From: Bryobacterales bacterium
Lineage (GTDB): Bacteria > Acidobacteriota > Terriglobia > Bryobacterales > Bryobacteraceae
Length of the DNA: 64,000 bases
Direction of reading: 5' to 3'
Assembly (NCBI GenBank): GCA_020852175.1
Contig: JADZBH010000005.1
Span: 286,366 to 350,365 of the forward strand
The position numbers were made by a program, and so were the translations under genes. How positions within the stretch are numbered: the stretch's first letter is position 1; each line of letters starts with the position of its first letter. The notes below the pieces were generated by a model, which worked only from the letters and a program-made list of their open reading frames with translations, made no database searches and was not told where the DNA came from. Positions 57,789-64,000 of this stretch are shown one piece after another.

Positions 57789-58776
57789 GTTTCACGAGCA
57801 ACTGTTTACGCTCCCCACGCTTCCACATGTCTTGAATCTCAGTTTCGCCGAGGCCCGCCAGCCGGCCGGCCAGTATGAACCCGGGCAGGGCGTGCGGCAG
57901 GTGCTGCCAACCGGCCATCTCCCGAATGGCGGGAAGCGCCCGTTCCCGGAGGTGATCCAGCAGTAAGGCATCCCGCGATTCGGTGAGCGTCACCAATGTG
58001 TTTGCCGAGGTGATGCGGTCCTGCCAGATGATCGAGTTCAAGCTCTCGATGAACCAGGTGGGAGAGATTTTCAGCTCCAGCCCGGGCTTCCGCTGGGCAA
58101 GTATGGCGATGGCCGCCAGCGAACGCATGGCGTTGTTGCGTACCGTGTCGTCCGGGTCGCGGAGGGCGTATTGCAGATCCCCGATCACGGCATCCTTCCG
58201 GGGCGCATAGCCAATAATGTAGGCCGCGATGGCGCGGTGCTCCTCGTTGAACGATTTTCGCAGCACCTCGCGCAATCGGGGCAACTCGGCCTCGGCCATG
58301 GCACGGAACTTTTCCTGATGGGCGCGGCAGGTGGCGTTGGCCATCAGGGAGTGGCCCTCCGACAGATCCTCCGAGGTCTCTCCGGCCCGGACGGCCAGAC
58401 CGACGGAGGAAAGGAAGGCTGCGTATTCGTCGTGAATCTCCATGGGCAACAGGATTGCCTCGGCGCCAGGGGCATTGAAGTCGAAATGAGGTGCGCCTTT
58501 CTCCTCGATGCCGACATAAAGGATCGCCTTGCCGTCTTCGCAACAAGCTGCTTCCAGGTTGGCCCGGACGACGCCGTCCACCCGTTCCAGGGCCTCCTCG
58601 GCGTCTCCCTTGGACTTCGGCAGTTCGTCGCCGGGCTGCTTGCCCAAGGCCTTTAACAGCTTCTCTTCGGACACGGTCCTGCGCCCGTAGAAGTCGATGA
58701 CGCCGATCCGGGGCGCCTGGGCCGTAAGCAGAACGGCCGCCATGGCGAGAAGCAGGCAGACTTTGAGCATTGTCAT
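57745..58776 (-). CDS. Secreted HEAT-repeat-like protein, unknown function
   Basis: 343 residues with a signal peptide (MLKVCLLLAMAAVLLTAQ). N-terminal ~90 residues resemble a POTRA-like or FtsQ-like fold ('IGVIDFYGRRTVSEEKLLKALGKQPGDELPKS'); the rest is helical with HEAT-like repeats ('RAIAAYIIGYAPRKDAVIGDLQYALRDPDDTVRNNAMRSLAAIA'). No family was recognised. Start 58776 or 58770 is uncertain. Confidence 0.65.
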   Translation of the reverse strand: MTMLKVCLLLAMAAVLLTAQAPRIGVIDFYGRRTVSEEKLLKALGKQPGDELPKSKGDAEEALERVDGVVRANLEAACCEDGKAILYVGIEEKGAPHFDFNAPGAEAILLPMEIHDEYAAFLSSVGLAVRAGETSEDLSEGHSLMANATCRAHQEKFRAMAEAELPRLREVLRKSFNEEHRAIAAYIIGYAPRKDAVIGDLQYALRDPDDTVRNNAMRSLAAIAILAQRKPGLELKISPTWFIESLNSIIWQDRITSANTLVTLTESRDALLLDHLRERALPAIREMAGWQHLPHALPGFILAGRLAGLGETEIQDMWKRGERKQLLVKLNASGKQSRQPGRR

Positions 58777-58802
58777 ATTGGACGCAGACCGTGCGTTTCC
58801 GG

Positions 58803-59237
58803 CTACGCCTGCTTTCTGGCGGCGTCGCCCAGCAGGGGGAGCACCACGTCGTGGCCGTGATAGACGCGCCACATGATGTGCAGCCAGAGGGCCAGGCTGC
58901 CCAACTGGATCACAGGGGCTAGAATTTGAGAAAACGACCAGGGGAGGATCACCCCTATGGCAAAGACAAGCAGCAGATAGGCGGCCGAAAAGAAGATGGA
59001 TTGCAGAGCGTGGAAGCGGACCTTCCTGTTGCCCTGATAGGCGGGCAGCATCAGGAAGACCACACCGGATAGGAACCACAAGAAATAACAAAGCGCGCAC
59101 GCCACGTTGTCCGGAAGGTGAGCGCTATCCTCTTCATTGGAAAGCCGGATGGTGGCTTCGGGTGTTTGGAGCGGCGCGCCGCATCGTTCGCAGAAATTCC
59201 CACGAGCCTCGGCTCCGCAGGACGCACAAAAGGCCAT
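58803..59237 (-). CDS. Zinc-ribbon membrane protein (DUF4870-like)
   Basis: 144 residues: N-terminal zinc ribbon (C4-x2-C7 and C15-x2-C18: 'FCASCGAEARGNFCERCG'), linker, then three to four membrane helices ('ALCYFLWFLSGVVFLML', 'ALQSIFFSAAYLLLVFAIGVIL', 'IQLGSLALWLHIMWRVYHG') like the DUF4870/Tic20-type family. Function unknown. Confidence 0.8.
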   Translation of the reverse strand: MAFCASCGAEARGNFCERCGAPLQTPEATIRLSNEEDSAHLPDNVACALCYFLWFLSGVVFLMLPAYQGNRKVRFHALQSIFFSAAYLLLVFAIGVILPWSFSQILAPVIQLGSLALWLHIMWRVYHGHDVVLPLLGDAARKQA

Positions 59238-59255
59238 GCGCCGATTTTAGCAAGC

Positions 59256-59287
59256 AAAAAAGCCCCCGGCCGTAACCGGGGGCTTTC
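59256..59287 (-). terminator. Rho-independent terminator after PEP-CTERM gene
   Basis: Nine-pair stem AGCCCCCGG/CCGGGGGCT (59261-59269 with 59276-59284), loop CCGTAA; read leftward it ends in TTTTTT (59256-59261). It lies 37 bases past the PEP-CTERM stop. Confidence 0.9.
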
Positions 59288-59320
59288 GTCTCAAAAGAGT
59301 TGTCTGGGGATCTCGCCCAC

Positions 59321-60016
59321 TCAGGCTTTACGGCGGCGGATGAAGGCCAAACCGAGCAGGCCCACGCCCAGCATCGCGTAAGTGCCCGGCTCGGGAACCT
59401 CGCCCTCAACCTGGGACACAATCTGGCGCATCTCGGAGAAGTTCACCGCAGGGCCGGTGTAGCCACGATCGTAGGTAATCGTGATGTCCTTGAAAACATA
59501 GATCTTGTTCACCGGATTCCAGTTGTCCGTATCGCTCAGCACCAGGCTGCCGCTTCCGTTGCCCACCGAAAGCGTTGCCAGAATCACGTTGCAGTCGGCA
59601 TCGGCGCAGATGTTCTCGTTGACCAGGACATGGGCGCCCTGCGGAACCGCGCTAATACCGGAGATCTTCAGCGCCATGTCTTTAATCAGCGCCTGCGCAT
59701 CCACGGTCTCGACAACGTACTCCAGTGAAGCCGTGAAATTGGTGCCACCAAGCGCGGCGAAGACGCCGCTGAACTGGAAGCCCTGATGGAACGCATCGGG
59801 GTTCAGCGGATTCACATCCGTGTACGCACCCGCGTTCGAGGAGAAGAACTCAGAGAAGACTTTGTCATCGATCTGGCAGCCCGTGCCCAGACCCTGACCG
59901 TAGTTCTCGATGTAGTTGGCGAACGTGTCGGCTGTGCAAGCGCCCGCAATCGTGGTTGCGCCCAGGTTGGCAGCGAGCAAAACTGCTGCGCCCACCGTAT
60001 ATAGAAGTTTTTTCAT
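59321..60016 (-). CDS. PEP-CTERM sorting domain protein
   Basis: 231 residues. Signal peptide (MKKLLYTVGAAVLLAANLGA) and a C-terminal PEP-CTERM signal 'VPEPGTYAMLGVGLLGLAFIRRRKA' (VPEP motif, hydrophobic helix, basic tail), the target of an exosortase (EpsH-like). The middle is beta-rich with no clear family. Upstream GGAGG lies 13 bases before the ATG. No exosortase or exopolysaccharide gene is in the window. Confidence 0.88.
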   Translation of the reverse strand: MKKLLYTVGAAVLLAANLGATTIAGACTADTFANYIENYGQGLGTGCQIDDKVFSEFFSSNAGAYTDVNPLNPDAFHQGFQFSGVFAALGGTNFTASLEYVVETVDAQALIKDMALKISGISAVPQGAHVLVNENICADADCNVILATLSVGNGSGSLVLSDTDNWNPVNKIYVFKDITITYDRGYTGPAVNFSEMRQIVSQVEGEVPEPGTYAMLGVGLLGLAFIRRRKA

Positions 60017-60361
60017 AATTTTACCGTTTCCTCCGGAGTTACTGAGAGTTTGCAGACAACTCTAGTCAACGAGTGTACAGACCGAAGTGTGTCCAATCCA
60101 GGTCCAAAACGATACGGCAAAAATGCAAAAGTACTATTAGGTCAACGAGTTACAAACCATGCTTAGTACTATATGGGGAGATGGTTTCGACGATTTTTCA
60201 ATCGCTTGAAACTTCAGAAAGTACTGGAGCCAGGCCGGAATTTGACCCGTTAATGAGGGGGTCTGGTGGGGAGCAGAAGGGCTGGTATTCGCCGTATGAT
60301 CGGCTATTTTCTCACAGCCACCACGTTGACGTGGGTTTTAGTTTGGTACTAACCGTGCGAA
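60017..60361. other. 345-base intergenic region with repeated short motifs
   Basis: Lower GC than its surroundings. Contains GTCAACGAGT twice (60065-60074, 60141-60150), palindromic AGTACT three times (60130, 60165, 60220) and CCACG-TTGA-CGTGG (60321-60334). It is the upstream region of the PEP-CTERM gene and holds the end of no recognisable gene. An open frame across it (60073-60447, +) was rejected. Confidence 0.5.
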
Positions 60362-61309
60362 TTAGCGGGACTTCGGGGCGTCGCGATGGGTTGTGCGAAC
60401 CTGAAAACCGGCACGCTTTAACTGTTTCCCGATTTCATCGGCGATGAAAACGGACCTGTGCTGCCCGCCCGTGCAGCCGAACCCGATGGTGAGATAGCTC
60501 TTGCCCTCACGAATGTAGTGCGGCAAAAGATAAACCAGCATCTCCGAAATACGGGTGACGAATTCCTGGGTTTGCGGGAAACTGCGGATATAGCGGGCCA
60601 CGCGTGGGTTACGGCCGGTAAGAGGTTTGAATTCAGGAATGTAGTTGGGGTTGGGAAGGAAGCGGACATCGAACACCAGGTCGCCATCGTGGGGCACGCC
60701 GTTGCGATATCCGAAGCTGGTGACGTAAACACGGATTGTCTCCGTTTTGCCGCCGCCAAATTTCTCTTTCACCACCTCTTTCAGTTCGTGAACATTGAAC
60801 TTCGAGGTGTCGAGAATGACGTCGGCCAGGGCACGGATCGGCGTGAGGCGTTCGCGCTCGATGAGCACACTGCGGCTCACGGAGCGTTCGGTGCCGAGCG
60901 GGTGGGGGCGCCGTGTTTCACTGAAGCGGCGGACGATCGCGTCGCGGTCGGCCTCCAGGAAGAGAAGAGTACAGCGCAGCTTCCGCCGCAGCGCCGCGAC
61001 GAGTTTCGGGAAGCGTTCCAGGCTGCGCCCTTCGCGCACGTCCACCACCAGGGCGGCGCGGCGGATATTGGGCGAGTCCTTGGTGAGCGCCGCGAACTTC
61101 TCCATCAGTTCGAGCGGCAGGTTATCCACCGAATAGAATCCGATGTCCTCCAGACAACGGATCACGGTGCCCTTGCCGGAGCCGCTCAGCCCGGTTACAA
61201 GAATCAACTCGGGATCGTGGTTGGCGGGGCGGGAGGCCGGGGAAGCGGATGCCTCCCCGGCCTTACCTCCAGAATCCGCTTCCGTACCGTTCCGTTTCCG
61301 GGCTGCCAT
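60362..61309 (-). CDS. rapZ: RNase adapter protein RapZ
   Basis: 315 residues. Walker A 'GLSGSGKGTVIR' at ~39-50 and the C-terminal 'TIGFGCTGGQHRSVFIADEI' signature. It binds UDP-GlcNAc precursors and, in enterobacteria, guides RNase E to sRNA GlmZ; in other phyla the role is less clear. Follows hpf by 7 bases in the conserved rpoN-hpf-rapZ order. Confidence 0.93.
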   Translation of the reverse strand: MAARKRNGTEADSGGKAGEASASPASRPANHDPELILVTGLSGSGKGTVIRCLEDIGFYSVDNLPLELMEKFAALTKDSPNIRRAALVVDVREGRSLERFPKLVAALRRKLRCTLLFLEADRDAIVRRFSETRRPHPLGTERSVSRSVLIERERLTPIRALADVILDTSKFNVHELKEVVKEKFGGGKTETIRVYVTSFGYRNGVPHDGDLVFDVRFLPNPNYIPEFKPLTGRNPRVARYIRSFPQTQEFVTRISEMLVYLLPHYIREGKSYLTIGFGCTGGQHRSVFIADEIGKQLKRAGFQVRTTHRDAPKSR

Positions 61310-61316
61310 GGATAAA

Positions 61317-61850
61317 TCAGGATTCCACGAGGTCGAAGTGGCCGTCCGGCCGGCGGATGAGAACCGAGATACCTCCGGAATCGGAATCGTGGAAGGCGAT
61401 ATAAGCCTTTTTCGAGTTCAATTCGAGCAGAGCTTCTTCGGCGTTCATCGGTTTGCGGTTCAGCCGCACGCGGTTGATTCGCGGCGCGGGGCTCTCTTCC
61501 TCAGCGGGGGGAACAGGGGCGGGAGCCGGTTTGCGGATGGTCCCCGAACCGCTACGCTTGGAATCGTGCCACTTGGTGCGATGTTTGACCAGCTGCTTTT
61601 CCAGCTTGTCGAAAGCCAGCAGCAGCGCGGAGAGCTTTTCCGTTGCGGCGCCCTCGCCCACCAACGGATGGTCGTAGTAGTTCACCGCGACTTCGGCATG
61701 GTGCAGATGCCGTTGCCGCGTGAGTACCACGCGGGCGTCCCTTTCCGCGCGCCCATCCAGCATCTTGTCCAGCCTGGCAACGCGCGCGTCCAACTTCTTT
61801 TGTGAGACCGGATCCAGCTTCTCGAGTCTTCCGGTATAGGCGATTTTCAT
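61317..61850 (-). CDS. hpf: Ribosome hibernation promoting factor, long form
   Basis: 177 residues. N-terminal S30AE domain ('IAYTGRLEKLDPVSQKKLDARVARLDKML', 'ARVVLTRQRHLHHAEVAV') and a C-terminal dimerisation domain ('MNAEEALLELNSKKAYIAFHDSDSGGISVLIRRPDGHFDLVES'), making it the long HPF that joins two 70S ribosomes into 100S. AGGAGG-ACCG before the start is a strong site. 62 bases after rpoN. Confidence 0.93.
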   Translation of the reverse strand: MKIAYTGRLEKLDPVSQKKLDARVARLDKMLDGRAERDARVVLTRQRHLHHAEVAVNYYDHPLVGEGAATEKLSALLLAFDKLEKQLVKHRTKWHDSKRSGSGTIRKPAPAPVPPAEEESPAPRINRVRLNRKPMNAEEALLELNSKKAYIAFHDSDSGGISVLIRRPDGHFDLVES

Positions 61851-61912
61851 CGGTCCTCCTCTTCCCGGCGGTGCAGCCAGACCTACCTCGTGGCAACGCT
61901 GCCGGGTTGGAA

Positions 61913-63475
61913 TCAACTGCGAATTCGGCGCTGGTGCGTGGAGGGAATTTTCATGTCTTCCCGGTACTTGGCGACGGTTCTCCGGGTAACCTGAATGCCG
62001 CCCTGGCGCAGCAACGCGGTAATCTGATCGTCGGTCAGCGGGTGACGGGTATCCTCCTCCTCGATCATCTTTTTTACCTTGCGCTTCAACAACAGCAAAG
62101 GCGTCTCACTGCCGGCCGGACCTTGCACGGCTTCCGAGAAGAAATATCGCAGCTCGAAAACCCCCTGCGGGGTGTGCGCGTACTTATTGGCCACCGCCCG
62201 GCTGACCGTGGACGGGTGAACGCCGATTTCCTCGGCGATCTCCTTAATCATCATCGGCTTCAACTGGTCCAAACCATAGTCCAGAAATTCGGTTTGGCGC
62301 CTTACCAGCGATTCACAGACCTTCATGATGGTCTGCTTGCGCTGCTCGATGTTCTTCATAAGAAGAAGCGCGCTGGTGAAGCGCTCCTTCACATAGTTGC
62401 GAACCTCTTTGCTTGGCTCCTGGTCGCGGTCGAGCAGCCGGCGGTACTGCGAGTTCAGGCGCAGCACGGGAAGGTCGTCGTCGTTCAATTGAATGATCCA
62501 GCCGTCGCTGTCCTTCGTAATATAAACATCGGGAACGATCTGCCTGGCGCCGGGGCCGGAATATCGCAAACCGGGCCTGGGGTCGAGCTGGCGGATTACC
62601 TCGAGTGCCGTTTCGATATGGCCCATAGGACGTCCCATCGCGCGGGCCAATTCCTTCGTCTGCCGGGATTCGACCAGATTCAGATGGTTGGCGACAATCT
62701 GCCAGGCGACGCCTCCCTTGCCGTTCCTGCTTTCCAACTGCAACAGCAGGCACTCCTGAACGTTGCGCGCGCCCACGCCCGCAGGATCGAGCGAATGCAC
62801 CACGCCGAGCGCTTCAACCAGTTGAGCGGCCGTCAGGTTTTCGTTCTGGGCCAGTTCCTCGACCGGATCGGTGAGATAGCCCGCCTCATTGAGATTCCCG
62901 ATAATTACATCGGCCGCGCGGCGCAGATCGTCGTTCAGAACGACCAGGCTCAACTGCGATTCCAGATAGTCCGACAACGTGACGGGCGACGACAGGAACG
63001 TCTCGAAAGAGGGTTTATCGGAGACCTCGGCCGCAGGCGATTTGAACCCGGGGTCAAGGTACTCATCGAAGAAGCTGCCAAAATCGATCTCGTCGAACGG
63101 GTCGGGGGCCGTCGCAGGCTCCGCGGCCGCGGCCGGTTCGCCGTCTTCGGCATGGACCACCGGTTCGGAGAGCACCTCCGAGGCGCGCGCCTCTGAGCCT
63201 TGCATGGCGGCCGCCGATTCGGAAATATCCAGCAGCGATTGATCGGCCGGGTCGGACGTGCGCTCCCGTTCCAGCAGCGATTGCACCTCCTGCGGGGTCA
63301 ACTCCTCGCCGTCGGCGCCCTCTTCGAGCACCGGGTTCTGCGCGACTTCCGACGTGATCAGTTCCTTCAACTCCAGACGGTTCATCTGAAGAAGCGACAC
63401 CATCTGGACGAGGCCAGGGGTCAGAATCTGCTTCTGCGCGACATGGAGTTGGAGCCGGGGCGACAGTAAGCTCAT
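61913..63475 (-). CDS. rpoN: RNA polymerase sigma-54 factor
   Basis: 520 residues. Q/L-rich activator-interacting N-terminus ('LQLHVAQKQILTPGLVQMVSLLQMNRLELKELI'), acidic middle region (~70-150), core-binding domain and the RpoN box 'TRRTVAKYRE' near the C-terminus. Recognises -24/-12 promoters. A perfect TATAAT (63484-63489) lies 8 bases before the ATG, suggesting a leaderless or very short-leader transcript. Confidence 0.95.
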   Translation of the reverse strand: MSLLSPRLQLHVAQKQILTPGLVQMVSLLQMNRLELKELITSEVAQNPVLEEGADGEELTPQEVQSLLERERTSDPADQSLLDISESAAAMQGSEARASEVLSEPVVHAEDGEPAAAAEPATAPDPFDEIDFGSFFDEYLDPGFKSPAAEVSDKPSFETFLSSPVTLSDYLESQLSLVVLNDDLRRAADVIIGNLNEAGYLTDPVEELAQNENLTAAQLVEALGVVHSLDPAGVGARNVQECLLLQLESRNGKGGVAWQIVANHLNLVESRQTKELARAMGRPMGHIETALEVIRQLDPRPGLRYSGPGARQIVPDVYITKDSDGWIIQLNDDDLPVLRLNSQYRRLLDRDQEPSKEVRNYVKERFTSALLLMKNIEQRKQTIMKVCESLVRRQTEFLDYGLDQLKPMMIKEIAEEIGVHPSTVSRAVANKYAHTPQGVFELRYFFSEAVQGPAGSETPLLLLKRKVKKMIEEEDTRHPLTDDQITALLRQGGIQVTRRTVAKYREDMKIPSTHQRRIRS

Positions 63476-63716
63476 CTGCCCCCATTATAGTCTTGGGTCT
63501 CTCAAAATGACGTGGAAAAATGCGAAAACAGACCCAAGAAGGTGAAGATTGGCCGCAGAATTGCAACGAAAACCGTAAGCTGCCCCCACGTCTGAGGGGC
63601 ATCGTGGGGGTGACTCAGGGAAATCCCTGAGCTGACCGCGCCGCGAAGACGGCGGACGGGCACACTCTCACGCGACGGGAAAGAGTCGAATACTGGCTCA
63701 GGAGGTAAGGGCAAGA
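63476..63716. other. Intergenic region between rpoN and tRNA-Asp with four inverted repeats
   Basis: Inverted repeats: CTTGGGTCT/AGACCCAAG (63492-63500, 63530-63538), CCCCCACG/CGTGGGGG (63583-63590, 63603-63610), CTCAGGGA-AA-TCCCTGAG (63614-63631), CGCCG/CGGCG (63639-63643, 63650-63654). No gene is seen. Part may be the tRNA terminator or a regulatory RNA. Confidence 0.5.
63484..63489 (-). promoter_or_regulatory. Candidate -10 element of rpoN
   Basis: Read leftward this is TATAAT, a perfect -10 hexamer, 8 bases before the rpoN ATG. No convincing -35 hexamer was found. Confidence 0.4.
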
Positions 63717-63793
<77 letters not shown>

Positions 63794-63880
63794 GCACTGG
63801 GTGGTGGCACACTGTGCCGGAGCAGAGTGCGCTTTTCCTAACATACCATGCGAAAGCCGCCATGCGCCATGGGCAGACTC

Positions 63881-63939
63881 TTCCAATGCGCAATGAGCCT
63901 GGAGGAGGAGATTGATTCCAATGCGGGATGAGCCTGGAG
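63881..63939. repeat. Two imperfect 24-base direct repeats
   Basis: Copies at 63881-63904 and 63916-63939 differ only at two bases (CA versus GG), 35 bases apart start to start. They fall in the 63794-64000 stretch at the window edge, in which no gene was recognised. Confidence 0.6.
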
Positions 63940-64000
63940 TCGGAGAAGCGCCGATGCAACAGGCGAATGACCTTCCAGGTGCATGAAGCCGAACGGTTGA

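Noticed and set aside
57745..59100. Longer version of the HEAT-like gene (451 codons)
   Set aside because: The extension overlaps the zinc-ribbon membrane gene; the signal peptide begins at about 58776.
60073..60447. Open frame on the plus strand across the rapZ 3' end and the intergenic region
   Set aside because: It overlaps the 3' end of rapZ and lacks a ribosome site; the region is better explained as non-coding.
63600..63716. Cobalamin-type riboswitch
   Set aside because: A short GCTGACCGCG-like stretch recalls one, but the conserved downstream blocks and a B12 gene are missing.

Overview
This is a high-GC, gene-dense bacterial chromosome segment that most resembles an Acidobacteriota genome of the Bryobacterales/Solibacter type. 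The reasons are taxon-typical but indirect: C-terminal IPT-like 'Solibacter' domains (TIGR03437-like) on two or three proteins, a PEP-CTERM protein, FecR and Asp-box propeller proteins, DUF6807/PmoA and Gfo/Idh/MocA glycan-type genes, and a long-form HPF in an rpoN-hpf-rapZ block. No rRNA, CRISPR array, insertion sequence, prophage or replication origin was seen. One tRNA gene (Asp, GUC) lies at the right end.

Layout. 1-7 kb: a secreted nuclease/phosphatase cut by the window edge, then a coupled CBS / chelatase / ferredoxin-reductase-like / small membrane protein run, a MATE pump, a lipoprotein and an acyl-CoA dehydrogenase. 7-22.3 kb: a long leftward block with enoyl-CoA hydratase and CitE-like aldolase, a ComEA-like HhH protein, prepilin peptidase, sulfatase, carbamoyltransferase, gltX, rsmA, an ECF sigma factor with an unusual membrane partner, bshA (bacillithiol), a propeller lipoprotein coupled to a histidine kinase, a methyltransferase with a signal-like N-terminus, and an Asp-box propeller protein. 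22.4-36 kb: FecR / helical secreted protein / Cys-rich mini-protein, M15-like peptidase, PIG-L deacetylase, ilvD, SDR plus DsbA-like, class V aminotransferase, M48 protease, DinB, sugar dehydrogenase plus rhamnulokinase, clpP, and a NapH/NosR-like ferredoxin. 36-42 kb is the most accessory-looking part: a Vps62-like protein, a methyltransferase with an extra beta domain, a beta-helix lipoprotein, a degenerate ABC ATPase fused to a Wzt-type sugar-binding domain, and an ATP-grasp-like protein. 42-58 kb: S46 peptidase, cytochrome c', S45 acylase, CNNM/CBS protein, DUF6807, a complete tripartite RND efflux operon, a Tat-exported oxidoreductase, a glycerophosphodiesterase and a HEAT-like protein. 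58.8-64 kb: zinc-ribbon membrane protein, PEP-CTERM protein, rapZ, hpf, rpoN, tRNA-Asp.

Tight coupling is common: at least eight gene pairs overlap by stop/start (ATGA, TTGA or TGATG). Three convergent pairs share one four-base palindromic stop (TTAA or CTAG). The best candidates for something undescribed are the pseudo-ATPase/Wzt gene with its neighbours (37-42 kb), the signal-peptide-bearing methyltransferase (19.8 kb), the secreted-helical/Cys-rich coupled pair (23.4-24.2 kb), and two non-coding stretches dense in repeats (60.0-60.4 kb and 63.5-63.7 kb). All functions are assigned by reading sequence motifs; no database search was run.
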